Origin: Glycomyces amatae
GTDB lineage: Bacteria; Actinomycetota; Actinomycetes; Mycobacteriales; Micromonosporaceae
Reading direction: 5' to 3'
Assembly: GCF_020991375.1 (NCBI RefSeq)
Contig: NZ_JAJLQZ010000002.1
Span: 451,554 to 515,553 of the forward strand
DNA: 64,000 nucleotides
Shown: one piece after another, positions 25,165-34,086 of the stretch
How positions within the stretch are numbered: the stretch's first letter is position 1
Layout: each line of letters begins with the position of its first letter
Translations under genes and position numbers: made by a program
The notes under the pieces: generated by a model
Database searches by the model: none
Told to the model about the DNA's origin: nothing
The model's input: the letters and a program-made list of their open reading frames with translations, nothing else

Positions 25165-27603
25165 TCAGCGGAGGCGGGCGGTGTGGGTGGCGCCGCGGGA
25201 GCCGCCGACGGCGACGGTGAGCTGCGGTCGGTCGCCGGGGACGGCGGTGACGGTGTCGTCGGCCTCGATCAGCTCCGCTGCGGCGTGAGGGAGTTCGATC
25301 GTGACGGTCTCGGCGGTGCGGCCGGGGTCGGCGACCGCGACGGCGATGCCCTCGTCGGTCCGCTGGACCAGGACCGAGGCCGGGCCGTCGCAGGCCAGTC
25401 CCCCGGCCTCGCCCGCCTGCCAGAAGTGGGCGGCGACGAGGCCGAGCGGCTCGGACGCGACCGCCTGCACGGTGGCGGTGTTGGCGAGGACGGTGGCGGC
25501 GGGGTCGGCGGCCCAGGCCGCGGTCGCCTCCTCGCTCGCCTTGGGCAGCAGGGTGTACGCGTAGGCGGCGCCCGTGGGCGAGATGCCGTGGTCGTACCAG
25601 AGGGTGGCATACCAGCGGGTGCGCGGTTCGGTGTCGCCGCCGCCGGTGGTGGGCCCCTGCTCGATGTCGTTCCATGCGCCCGAGCGCGCCTCGCGCGCAA
25701 CGCGCAGGCCCGGCGATCCGGAGGGGAAGACGTAGCCGGCCACGCCCGGCAGGTGGGCCCAGCGGGCGCCCTCGATCACGGTGGCCAGGTCGCCGTCGCC
25801 GGCGGGGGCGACGCCGTCCACGGTGATGCGGCGGTCGCCGTCGGCGTGCCGGTTTCGGTGCTCCACAGTGGTCTGGACGGAGCGGCCATCGTAGGCGGTG
25901 ATGTCCGCGCCGAGCGCGGTGATCGCGTCGCCGAGGACGAACCAGGCCTTCTTGGCGCGCAGTGAGGAACCCTCGGCCATGAGGTCCATGGCGGCGACGG
26001 CGTGGCGGTCCGCCAGGACGGCGCCGCCGGCGACGTCGTTGGGGGGCAGGTGGACCGCGCCCTCGGCGTCGGTGCGCGGGACGCGTGCGCGGGTGTCCAC
26101 GGTGGTCCCCGGGAGCCGGTAGGGGTCGGCGGTGGGCCAGAACTCGTCGCTGAACTGCACGGGGTCCTCAGGGAGGTAGAGGTACGACATCCCGTCGCCG
26201 GTGTACCAGCCTCGCAGGTTCTCGCCGTTGCCCGACTCGTAGGCCGCGACCCGGTTGGAGGACATCGACAGGGCCCAGGACCAGCCGGGACGGCGCACCA
26301 CGAGGCGGTCCATCCCGGCGAACACGCGGGTGCCGTCGAGCCGGGGGGCGGCCTCGACGGACGCGTCGGCCAGCACGGCCTTGACACGCCGGATGCCGGC
26401 GACCCCGGCCCGCCCGAAGTACGGCAGGTCCTCCGCCGAACGCTCGATCCAGCCCTTGACGAGGGCGCTCCAGCGGCCGCGGTAGTCCTCCGGAGCGGCC
26501 TCGGCCAGCTGGAGAACGGCGCTGACGAGGTCGACGGCCTGGTGGAAGTCCCGCGTGCCGGGCCGGGCGATGCTGCGGCCCCGCACGCAGTCCATGAGGA
26601 GGCCGTCCTCCATGAACGGCGCGAAGGCGCGCTCCACGGTGTCGAACAGGACCGGCAGGTCGGGGTCGTCGACCTCGCCGGCGGACCCGTCGAGCAGCGC
26701 GACCGCGAGGCCGACCGAGTCGAGCAGGCCGGTGCCGTAGGCGCCGGTGTAGGGCACGGAGCCGTGCTGGACGAACGAGCCGTCGGGGTGGAAGCCGTCG
26801 CCCTCCTCGACGGTGCGGAACAGGCTGTGCTCGCCGCCGTTCGCGGCGTCCGAGAGCCCGTCCCGGGCGAGGCGGAGCTTGTCGGCGTCCCCCCCGATGA
26901 TGCCGCGCAGAGCGAGGATCGCGGCCTTGTCGGCGCGGTTGGCGCCGGTCTCGCTCTCCTCGGGGGCGGTGAGGCGCACGTCGGCGTCGGGGCACCACCG
27001 ATCGACGGTGTCGAGGTAGTGGGCCAGGTGGGCGGTGGGGATCTGGTCGTACAAGAGCACGCAGGCGCGCATGAGCGCGCCGGGGGAGCCGATCTCCCAC
27101 CAGTACCAGTTGCCGGTCCGCTCGGCGTCCGCGTTGAAGGCCTCCCGGTGCAGGAAGGCGAGCGCGTCCGTCACGTCGTCGGCGAGCGCGCCGTCCCCGT
27201 ACTGGTCGGCGCCGGGGGTGGCCCAGGCGAGCGCGAGGCGCAGCAGCCGATGGTAAGCGGTGTTGAAACCGGCGGGGTCCCCGACGGGTCCGAGGTCGGG
27301 CCAGAGGACGGCGCGGCCCTCGCCGCGGTCCATGGAGTCCCAGAACACGGTCGCGGCGTCGGAGAGGGAGCCGAGGGCGGTGGCGTAGTCCTCGTCGCCG
27401 GGGTCGGCGGCGCCGCCGGTGATGAGCGCGCGGGCACGGTCGACCAGGGAGGGGAAGGGGACCCCGCCGCCGGGGCGGGTCAGGGTGCCGCTCGTGTCCC
27501 CGCGGCCCATCGCGAGCAGGGCGGTGACGAGGGCCGCTCCGGACAGACCGGCGCCGCCGCCGATGAGCAGGCGCCGGGTCAAGGAGGTCGTGCGAGGCGG
27601 CAT
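25165..27603 (-). CDS. Secreted polysaccharide lyase family 8 (hyaluronate/xanthan lyase type)
   Basis: A large 812-residue enzyme predicted to cleave acidic polysaccharides by beta-elimination. The N-terminus (SLTRRLLIGGGAGLSGAALVTALLA) is a probable twin-arginine signal. The alpha-toroid catalytic half contains the PL8 triad region: Asn in ETGANRADKA, His in DGSFVQHGSVPYTGAYG, and the following Tyr. NWYWWEIGSP is also typical. The C-terminal beta-sandwich half includes VRRPGWSWALSMSSNRVAAYESGNGEN. ATG at 27603 is chosen to place the Tat motif near the start; the frame remains open to a GTG at 27660. Hyaluronate, chondroitin or xanthan are possible substrates. Confidence 0.9.
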   Translation of the reverse strand: MPPRTTSLTRRLLIGGGAGLSGAALVTALLAMGRGDTSGTLTRPGGGVPFPSLVDRARALITGGAADPGDEDYATALGSLSDAATVFWDSMDRGEGRAVLWPDLGPVGDPAGFNTAYHRLLRLALAWATPGADQYGDGALADDVTDALAFLHREAFNADAERTGNWYWWEIGSPGALMRACVLLYDQIPTAHLAHYLDTVDRWCPDADVRLTAPEESETGANRADKAAILALRGIIGGDADKLRLARDGLSDAANGGEHSLFRTVEEGDGFHPDGSFVQHGSVPYTGAYGTGLLDSVGLAVALLDGSAGEVDDPDLPVLFDTVERAFAPFMEDGLLMDCVRGRSIARPGTRDFHQAVDLVSAVLQLAEAAPEDYRGRWSALVKGWIERSAEDLPYFGRAGVAGIRRVKAVLADASVEAAPRLDGTRVFAGMDRLVVRRPGWSWALSMSSNRVAAYESGNGENLRGWYTGDGMSYLYLPEDPVQFSDEFWPTADPYRLPGTTVDTRARVPRTDAEGAVHLPPNDVAGGAVLADRHAVAAMDLMAEGSSLRAKKAWFVLGDAITALGADITAYDGRSVQTTVEHRNRHADGDRRITVDGVAPAGDGDLATVIEGARWAHLPGVAGYVFPSGSPGLRVAREARSGAWNDIEQGPTTGGGDTEPRTRWYATLWYDHGISPTGAAYAYTLLPKASEEATAAWAADPAATVLANTATVQAVASEPLGLVAAHFWQAGEAGGLACDGPASVLVQRTDEGIAVAVADPGRTAETVTIELPHAAAELIEADDTVTAVPGDRPQLTVAVGGSRGATHTARLR

Positions 27604-27711
27604 CCGTGTCCAAATCAGGCGGAGGGAGGGTCGCGCCCATAGTAGCCGCGTTCGACGCACGTGCCGGGTCTCGAACGCCCGCCGGTGACGCGGCGCTCTC
27701 CCGCGGGCCGG

Positions 27712-28962
27712 TCAGGCGCGGCGGGGGCCTTCGGTGACGAGGTCGTCGGCCCGGGTGCGGCCCCGGGTCACGAAGGACTCGGTGAACGCCTCGACCACGG
27801 CCGCGATCTCCGGGTCGGCCTGGGCGTCGCGGGCGGCCCGGAAGCAGGCGGCGGCCGCGCGGGCGATCGGCGCGTCCTGGAGGGCGGCGGTGGCGGCGCG
27901 GAGGTAGAGGTCGGCGGCGCTCGCGTTGCGCCACAGCGGTTCGAGGGCTTCGCGGGCGGCCGCGTTCGCGGCCGGGTCGTCGAAGAGCGCGGCGGCCACG
28001 GCGACGGGGGCGACCCAGTCGCGGCCGGGCTGGGCGTCGATCATGCGCAGCTCGAGATAGGCGCCCCGGGGCCGCACCGGCGGGAAGAGCGTCGAGAGGT
28101 GGTAGTCGAGGTCGTCCGGCGCGGGCGGGCGCGGGCCGGCGCCGCGGATCCAGCCGCGGAAGGTGAGGCCGCGCGGGACGGTCCAGCGGCCGGGGCCGCG
28201 GATGGCCATGACGCGGGCGTCGAGGGCGTACCGGGCCCAGGCCTCGCGCGGGTCCCCCTGCGGGTCGGTGAGGTGCGAGACCGCGCGGGAGCGGCTGTGG
28301 TCGATCGCGGCCCACACGTGCTGGCGGGTCGAGCGCCACAGGCTCGGTTCGCCGCGGCGCAGCGGGGAGTTGGCGAAGGCGGCGATGAGGACGGGGGCGA
28401 GGCGGTGGGCGAGGTCCCAGCGCTCGGCGAGGCCGCCCGGTCCGGGGCCGTCGTCGCCGGTGTCGAGGCAGACCTGGACGGAGGCGGTGTTGGCCATCAT
28501 CCAGCGCCCGGCGCGGCCGTCCTGGTCGAACAGCTCCTCCATGGCCTGGTAGCGCGGGCTGCGCAGGACCCTGCGCGGCAGGCGGATCGGGTCGAGGCCG
28601 AGGCCGAGGAGTTCGAGGCCCTCGTCGCCGAGGGCGGCCGCGACGCGGGCCCGGTCGGCTTCGAGGTCGTCGAAGCACTCGCGGACGGTGGTCCTGGGGA
28701 GGGTGCTCAGCTCGAGGGCCCCGCCGGGTTCGAAGCTGAGCCGGGTCCGCCGCGGCAGGGCGCCGCGGACGCCGAGCACGGCCTTGAGCGACTCGGGGTC
28801 GACGCGGCGGCGGCGGTCGGCGATACCGGTGACCAGCCATTCGACCTCGGCTCCGATCCGCGCGGGCGCGGTGGGGCGGAAGCCTTCGGCGGCGATGCGG
28901 TCGAAGGCCTCGTCCTCGCTGAGGGGGGCGGCGGTGCGGTCGCGGAGCGAGGCGTCGGACAT
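27712..28962 (-). CDS. egtA: EgtA-type glutamate-cysteine ligase
   Basis: A 416-residue ATP-dependent ligase of the actinobacterial EgtA group, forming gamma-glutamylcysteine, the sulfur donor for ergothioneine. Supporting motifs: PARIGAEVEWLV near residue 35, RRTRLSFEPGGALELST (~70-88), MMANTASVQVCLDTGDD (~153-170), FANSPLRRGEPSLWRSTRQHVW (~195-216) and a terminal GRTRADDLV. No other egt genes are in the window, so a more general gamma-glutamylcysteine role is possible. ATG at 28962 follows GGAGG. A copy of the 19-bp sulfur-region motif lies 30 bases upstream. Confidence 0.82.
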   Translation of the reverse strand: MSDASLRDRTAAPLSEDEAFDRIAAEGFRPTAPARIGAEVEWLVTGIADRRRRVDPESLKAVLGVRGALPRRTRLSFEPGGALELSTLPRTTVRECFDDLEADRARVAAALGDEGLELLGLGLDPIRLPRRVLRSPRYQAMEELFDQDGRAGRWMMANTASVQVCLDTGDDGPGPGGLAERWDLAHRLAPVLIAAFANSPLRRGEPSLWRSTRQHVWAAIDHSRSRAVSHLTDPQGDPREAWARYALDARVMAIRGPGRWTVPRGLTFRGWIRGAGPRPPAPDDLDYHLSTLFPPVRPRGAYLELRMIDAQPGRDWVAPVAVAAALFDDPAANAAAREALEPLWRNASAADLYLRAATAALQDAPIARAAAACFRAARDAQADPEIAAVVEAFTESFVTRGRTRADDLVTEGPRRA

Positions 28963-28991
28963 GCGGACCTCCGAGTCGGTGCCGTCATTAT

Positions 28992-29010
28992 TCCTATTTA
29001 ATCAATAGGA
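28992..29010. promoter_or_regulatory. 19-bp sulfur-region motif, site A
   Basis: TCCTATT-TAATC-AATAGGA: a perfect 7+5+7 inverted repeat in an AT-rich patch in front of egtA (minus strand) and upstream of leader peptide 1 (plus strand). This is the best copy of a motif repeated at sites B, C and D. Confidence 0.7.
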
Positions 29011-29134
29011 TATGTAGAGCTTACGGCTCCCGCCCGCGGCGCGCAAGCGCATCGCGGCGCACCGGCGCGGCCTCCGCTGTCAATTCCCCGACAGCGACCG
29101 GGAAGTCCCGGTTCGGCGGGCGCGCGCACTTGAA

Positions 29135-29153
29135 TCATACTTAAAAGATAGGA
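29135..29153. promoter_or_regulatory. 19-bp sulfur-region motif, site B
   Basis: TCATACT-TAAAA-GATAGGA has the same 7+5+7 layout as site A, with a weaker left half. It directly precedes a TATAGT -10 element (29154-29159) that would start transcription exactly at the GTG of leader peptide 1 (29166). Confidence 0.6.
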
Positions 29154-29165
29154 TATAGTTCGGGC

Positions 29166-29288
29166 GTGAACCGCATCGGCGAAGAGGCGGCGCCGCACTG
29201 GACGAAGCGGCGCCACATCGACTTCGCGCGCATCGACTCGGCCCTGTGTCGCCCGGGCGGCGCCGTCCGCGCCGACGCGATCCGCTGA
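29166..29288 (+). CDS. Cys-codon leader peptide 1 (leaderless)
   Basis: A 40-residue ORF starting with GTG at 29166, seven bases after a TATAGT -10 element, so the transcript would be leaderless. The peptide contains KRRHIDFARIDSALCRPG, matching the actinobacterial class of short leader peptides found before sulfur-assimilation genes (RR-H-ID...R..SALC), where stalling at Cys codons under cysteine limitation is thought to raise downstream expression. The single UGU Cys codon sits near the middle. The downstream gene is the winged-helix regulator at 29380. Codon statistics cannot prove translation at this size. Confidence 0.7.
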   Translation: MNRIGEEAAPHWTKRRHIDFARIDSALCRPGGAVRADAIR

Positions 29289-29379
29289 GCCCCCGAGGCC
29301 GTCGATCGCGCCCGGCAGCGCATCCGACCGCGCCGCCCGCTCCGGACTCCCACCCGACACCGAACGCGAAGGCGCCGCC

Positions 29380-29931
29380 ATGACCCACGTCCAGATCCGC
29401 ACCCGTCCCCCCGCCCAACGCCGCTCCGGCACCGCCCACATCACGATCACCGTCGAGATCCCGGCCGACGACCCGCGACTGGCGCGGCGCCTGACCGCCG
29501 CGCTCGGCCTCCTCGCCCAAGGCGGGGGCCGCGTCGCGGTCGCCGCCGACGACGTCCCGCCGGCCGTCGAGGCGCCCCGGCGGACGCCCGCCCTCGTCAT
29601 CGACGTGCCCGCCCGCGAGGTCCTCATCCACGGCGAGGCGGTCGCCCTGACCCGCCTGGAGTTCGAGCTCCTGGCCTTCCTGGCGCGCTACCCGGGGATG
29701 GTCCACACCAGGACCGAGTTGCTCCAGTACGTCTGGGACACCCCGGACACGGGACTGCCCGGCCGCACGGTCGACGTCCACGTGCGGCGTCTGCGCGCCA
29801 AGCTCGCCGAGTTCGACTCGCTGGTCGCGACCGTGCGCGGAGTCGGCTACCGGTTCACGCGCAGCCGGGACGTGGAGTACCGCGGCGCCGCCGGACTCCC
29901 CCGGGACGAGGACCGGGTTCTCAGCATCTAA
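29380..29931 (+). CDS. Stand-alone winged-helix (OmpR-type) regulator
   Basis: A 183-residue protein with no receiver domain. The first ~85 residues contain an ITITVEIPADDPRLARRL segment and a variable linker. The C-terminal ~90 residues are an OmpR/PhoB-type winged helix: VALTRLEFELLAFLARYPGMVHTRTELLQYVWD, then RTVDVHVRRLRAKL and VRGVGYRF. Such orphan winged-helix proteins occur beside actinobacterial sulfonate genes. It lies between leader peptide 1 and leader peptide 2/FMN reductase, so it is the prime candidate regulator of this region. What it senses and binds is unknown. Confidence 0.85.
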   Translation: MTHVQIRTRPPAQRRSGTAHITITVEIPADDPRLARRLTAALGLLAQGGGRVAVAADDVPPAVEAPRRTPALVIDVPAREVLIHGEAVALTRLEFELLAFLARYPGMVHTRTELLQYVWDTPDTGLPGRTVDVHVRRLRAKLAEFDSLVATVRGVGYRFTRSRDVEYRGAAGLPRDEDRVLSI

Positions 29932-29935
29932 GAAA

Positions 29936-29954
29936 TCCTATTACTTCTATAGGA
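29936..29954. promoter_or_regulatory. 19-bp sulfur-region motif, site C
   Basis: TCCTATT-ACTTC-TATAGGA, the same 7+5+7 layout as site A with one mismatch between the arms. It lies immediately after the winged-helix gene and just before the -10-like TATTGT (29962-29967) of leader peptide 2. Confidence 0.68.
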
Positions 29955-29974
29955 ATACTGCTATTGTTGTCGGC

Positions 29975-30151
29975 ATGACGTCCGCCGCCTTCCTGACGCG
30001 GCGGCGCGAGATCGATCAGATGCGCGCCGCCAGCGCCCTCTGTCAACGCCGCTCCCGCCGGCGGCGCGGTACCGACCACCAGCGTTGTCCCAGTCGGCAC
30101 CGCCGTTTCAGCCGGCACTGTCGATTCAGGCAGCACTGCCGAATGCGCTAG
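29975..30151 (+). CDS. Cys-rich leader peptide 2 with internal 18-bp repeats
   Basis: A 58-residue ORF from ATG 29975, eight bases after a TATTGT -10 element and so near-leaderless. It contains LTRRREIDQMRAASALCQRR, aligning with leader peptide 1, then a basic tail with three more Cys. The last 54 bases are three 18-bp repeats (30095-30112, 30113-30130, 30131-30148) encoding RHRRFS, RHCRFR and QHCRMR. Its TAG is two bases before a strong hairpin (30154-30180), the layout of a translational attenuator for the FMN-reductase/sulfonate operon. Confidence 0.75.
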   Translation: MTSAAFLTRRREIDQMRAASALCQRRSRRRRGTDHQRCPSRHRRFSRHCRFRQHCRMR

Positions 30152-30153
30152 TC

Positions 30154-30180
30154 GTCCGGTCCCGCTCCGCGGGGCCGGAC
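30154..30180 (+). terminator. Attenuator-like hairpin after leader peptide 2
   Basis: GTCCGGTCCCGC pairs with GCGGGGCCGGAC (12 bp, one G-U pair, 3-nt loop). It starts two bases after the leader stop codon and 137 bases before the FMN reductase start. Ribosomes completing or stalling in the leader would change its folding. There is no T-tract, as is usual for this GC content. Confidence 0.65.
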
Positions 30181-30316
30181 GCCCGACCCCGCACCCGCCG
30201 TCCGCGCCGTCTTCACGGCCCCCGACGCCATCCCCCGGGCCCCGACGGGCCCGTCTTTCCGCACGCCCGCCTCCAGGGCGCGCCAACCCGTCTCCACTTC
30301 CCCGAAGGACGCCATC

Positions 30317-30862
30317 GTGACCGACAGCATCGCCGTGACCACTGTGGTCGGCAATCCCAAGCGCCTCTCGCGCACGCTCACCACGGCCGAGGCCCTGGCC
30401 TCGGCCGTGGCCGCCGGCCTCGGCGCCGAGCCGCGCACCGACTCGACCGACCTCGCCGAGCTCTACCTGGACGGGATCGAGCCCCCGCACGACGGGTTCG
30501 ACCGCGCCCTGCGGCGCGTCCGCGCCGCCCGGGTCCTCATCGTCGCCACCCCGGTCTACAAGGCCGCCTACACCGGCCTGCTCAAGCTCTTCCTGGACCA
30601 GCTGCCGCCCAAGGCGCTCGAGGGGACGGTGGCCGTCCCGGTCACCGTCGCCGCCGCGGCCGAGCACCGGTTCCTCGCCGACCTCCAGCTGCGGCCGGTC
30701 CTCGCCGAACTCGGCGCGAGCCTCCCGGTCCCCTCGCTCACCTTGCGCGAGAAGGAACTGCCCGAACTCGACGAGCGCATCGAGACCTGGACCGGGGCGC
30801 ACCTGCCGGTCCTGGCCGCCGCGGCGGCGCCCGCCCGCGACCGGATCGGAGCGGCGGTATGA
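30317..30862 (+). CDS. ssuE: NADPH-dependent FMN reductase (SsuE/MsuE type)
   Basis: A 181-residue flavodoxin-fold reductase that would supply reduced FMN to the operon's flavin monooxygenase for C-S bond cleavage. Motifs: TTVVGNPKRLSRT near the N-terminus (phosphate-binding loop) and ATPVYKAAYTGLLKLFLDQLPPKAL, the SsuE/MsuE signature. GTG at 30317 has GAAGGA ahead. Its stop overlaps the next gene by ATGA. First structural gene after leader peptide 2 and the attenuator hairpin. Confidence 0.9.
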   Translation: MTDSIAVTTVVGNPKRLSRTLTTAEALASAVAAGLGAEPRTDSTDLAELYLDGIEPPHDGFDRALRRVRAARVLIVATPVYKAAYTGLLKLFLDQLPPKALEGTVAVPVTVAAAAEHRFLADLQLRPVLAELGASLPVPSLTLREKELPELDERIETWTGAHLPVLAAAAAPARDRIGAAV

Positions 30863-31368
30863 GCGCCCGGGCCGACCGCCGGCCCGGCGTCGGCGCCGAG
30901 TCCTTCCGGTCCCTGTTCCGGGCCCACCCCGCGGGCGTCACGGTGATCTGCGCCGACGCGGGCGAAGGCCCGGCCGGATTCACCGCCACCTCGCTCACCT
31001 CGGTGTCGCTGGAGCCGCCGCTCATATCGTTCGCGATCGCCTCGTCCTCCTCGGCGTGGCCCACGGTCAGGGACACCGCGAGCCTGACCGTGAACTTCCT
31101 GTCCGCCGGGCAGCACGCGATCGCGACCCGCTTCGCCACCAGCGGCATCGACCGCTTCGGCGGCCCGACCCTGTGGTCGCGGCTCGCGTCGGGCGAGCCG
31201 GTCCTGGACGACGCCCCGGCGCACCTGCGGGCGGTCGTCACCGACCGCATCGAGGCCGGGGACCACCACGTGGTGCTCGCCCTGGTGGTGGACGCCGAGA
31301 CCGGCGGCTCCCACGAGCCGCTGGTGTACCACGCGGGCGGCTACTGCGCCGCCGCCCCCCTGACATGA
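30859..31368 (+). CDS. Flavin reductase domain protein (HpaC-like)
   Basis: A 169-residue flavin reductase of the split-barrel type: SFRSLFRAHPAGVTVICADAGEGPAGFTATSLTSVSLEPPLISFAI is the family's FMN-binding N-terminal signature, and HVVLALVVDAE...PLVYHAGGY closes the barrel. It reduces free flavin with NAD(P)H as part of two-component monooxygenases. Its ATG overlaps ssuE. Two different flavin reductases in one operon are probably partners for the single LLM monooxygenase at the operon end. Confidence 0.9.
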   Translation: MSARADRRPGVGAESFRSLFRAHPAGVTVICADAGEGPAGFTATSLTSVSLEPPLISFAIASSSSAWPTVRDTASLTVNFLSAGQHAIATRFATSGIDRFGGPTLWSRLASGEPVLDDAPAHLRAVVTDRIEAGDHHVVLALVVDAETGGSHEPLVYHAGGYCAAAPLT

Positions 31369-31403
31369 CCTCCCGACGCCGCCCCGCTGAAAGGCCGAAC
31401 ACC

Positions 31404-32462
31404 ATGCCGACCAGAGCAACCCGACGAACACTCCTGGCGGGCGCGCCCGCCGTCCTGGCGCTCGCCGCGTGCGCCGAAGAGCCGAGCGGCCCGGTGCTCG
31501 CCGCCGACGCCGACCTGCCGACCGCCGTCCCGGGCGGAACCAGGCTGGTCATCGGCGACCCGTCCCAGCAGCTCGCCTTCGAGCTGTCCGGGCTGGCGGA
31601 CCTGCTGACCTTCGAGTACGAGTGGGCGAACATCTCCGGCGGGCCGAAGTCGTCCGAAGCGTTCCGCGCCAGGTCCCTCGACGTCAGCTCCGTCGCCGAC
31701 ATCCCGCCGATCCACGCGACCTGGACGAACCTGCCCGTCAAGATCGTGGCCGCGGCCGGGCGCCAGGACCCGCTGAACCACCCGGTCTACGACCTCGGCA
31801 TCGCGCCGGGCGTCGCGGTCGGGGCGGTGGAGGACCTGCGCGGCAAGACGATCGCGTACTCCCCCGGGCAGGCCCAGGGCGCGCTGGTCCTGCGGGTCCT
31901 CGACGCGGCCGGGCTGACCCGGGACGACGTCGACTTCGTGGAGCTGCCGAGCACCGCCGACACCTACTCGAACGCCCTCGCCGGCGGGGAGGTCGACGTC
32001 GCCCCCATCGGCGGCACGCAGGTCCGGTCCTATCTGAACAAGTACGGCTCGGACGGGGCCACCGCGATCCCGCACGGCCTGCGCGACGACCCGTGGACGC
32101 TGTACGCGCCCGTCGAGGTCCTGGAGGACGCCGGCAAGGCGGCCGCCGTCGCCGAGTACGTGCGCCTGTGGGGCGCCGCGAAGCTGTGGACGCGGGCCAA
32201 CCGCGAGGAGTGGATCAACGCCTGGTACGTCGACCACGAGGGACTGCCCTACGAGGACGGCGACTACCTGTTCGACCGCGAGGGCGAGCCGGACTTCCCC
32301 GAGGACTGGGACGAGACCATCGCGCGGCACCAGGAGACCGTCGAGGTCGTCGCCGAGGGCACCGGCAACGAGGTGTTCGACGCCGAGGACATCTACGACC
32401 GGCGCTTCGAGCCCCTCGTGGGCGAGGGCGTCGCCGAGTACGGCGAGGCGGGCGCGCCGTGA
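31404..32462 (+). CDS. ssuA: Sulfonate-type ABC substrate-binding lipoprotein
   Basis: A 352-residue NMT1/SsuA-like binding protein. The N-terminus MPTRATRRTLLAGAPAVLALAACAEE is a lipoprotein signal with lipidated Cys at ~23. Body motifs ISGGPKSSEAFRARSLDVSSVADIPPI, LRGKTIAYSPGQAQGALVLRVL and GGEVDVAPI match aliphatic-sulfonate/taurine binding proteins. It should capture an organosulfur compound for the SsuCB-type importer. ATG at 31404 after AAAGG. The stop overlaps the permease GTG. The exact substrate cannot be read from sequence. Confidence 0.9.
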   Translation: MPTRATRRTLLAGAPAVLALAACAEEPSGPVLAADADLPTAVPGGTRLVIGDPSQQLAFELSGLADLLTFEYEWANISGGPKSSEAFRARSLDVSSVADIPPIHATWTNLPVKIVAAAGRQDPLNHPVYDLGIAPGVAVGAVEDLRGKTIAYSPGQAQGALVLRVLDAAGLTRDDVDFVELPSTADTYSNALAGGEVDVAPIGGTQVRSYLNKYGSDGATAIPHGLRDDPWTLYAPVEVLEDAGKAAAVAEYVRLWGAAKLWTRANREEWINAWYVDHEGLPYEDGDYLFDREGEPDFPEDWDETIARHQETVEVVAEGTGNEVFDAEDIYDRRFEPLVGEGVAEYGEAGAP

Positions 32463-33300
32463 CCGCCGTCGAGACCGAACCGGTCCGCCGCACCGCGCCG
32501 CCGGAGCACGACGAGGCGGCCGGCGGCCGCGCCTCCAGGCCGCGGGGCAAGCGCCGCCTCGGCCCCGGCAAGGCCGTCCCGTTCGGGTACCTCCTGGGCC
32601 CGCTCCTGCTGCTGGGCGTCTGGGTCTGGGGCTCGGCGCAGGGGTGGATCGACCCGCGCGTCCTCACGGCCCCGTGGACCGTGGCGGCCACCGCGTGGGA
32701 CCTGTGGGAGTCCGGGCGGCTCGGCCCCGACCTGCTCGTCTCGGCCCGCCGCTTCGCGCTCGGGCTGGTGTTCGGCGTCCTCGCCGGGCTCGTGCTCGCG
32801 ATCGTCTCGGGGCTCAGCCGCTGGGGCGAGGCCGTCGTGGACGGGCCGGTGCAGATCAAGCGGTCCATCCCGAACCTCGCGCTGCTGCCGCTCCTGCTGC
32901 TGTGGTTCGGCATCGACGAGAACATGAAGATCATCACGATCGCGCTCGGCGTGCTCATCCCGATCTACCTCCACACCCACAACGGCCTGCGCTCCATCGA
33001 CGGCCGCTACGCCGAGCTCGCCGAGACGCTGCGGCTGCGGCCCGCGGCGTTCATCGGGCGCGTGGTCCTGCCGGGCGCGCTCCCCGGCTTCTTCCTGGGC
33101 ATGCGGTTCGCCGTCACGTCCTCGTGGCTGTCCCTGGTCGTGGTCGAGCAGGTCAACGCCACCAGCGGCATCGGCTACATGATGCTGCTGGCCGGGACCT
33201 ACGGGCAGACCGACGTGATCATCGTCGGCCTGGTCCTCTACGCCCTGCTCGGCCTCACCTCCGACACCGCCGTCCGCATCGTCCAGAGGAGGGTCCTGTC

Positions 33301-33325
<25 letters not shown>
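32459..33325 (+). CDS. ssuC: Sulfonate ABC transporter permease
   Basis: A 288-residue SsuC-like permease with a charged N-terminus (~45 residues), six helices and the coupling motif AELAETLRLRPAAFIGRVVLPGALPG. RSIPNLALLPLLLLWFGIDE is the family signature. GTG at 32459 overlaps the binding-protein stop. Its 3' end overlaps the ATPase gene by 25 bases, indicating tight translational coupling. Confidence 0.93.

Positions 33326-34082
<757 letters not shown>

Positions 34083-34086
<4 letters not shown>

Noticed and set aside
30095..30148. Three 18-bp tandem repeats as a CRISPR or integration site
   Set aside because: They are contiguous without spacers, lie in frame within a leader ORF, and have no cas or integrase gene nearby.
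30317..30862. FMN reductase as part of an antibiotic (pristinamycin IIA, SnaA/SnaC) pathway
   Set aside because: The neighbouring sulfonate importer, Cys leaders and absence of biosynthetic genes favour sulfur scavenging.
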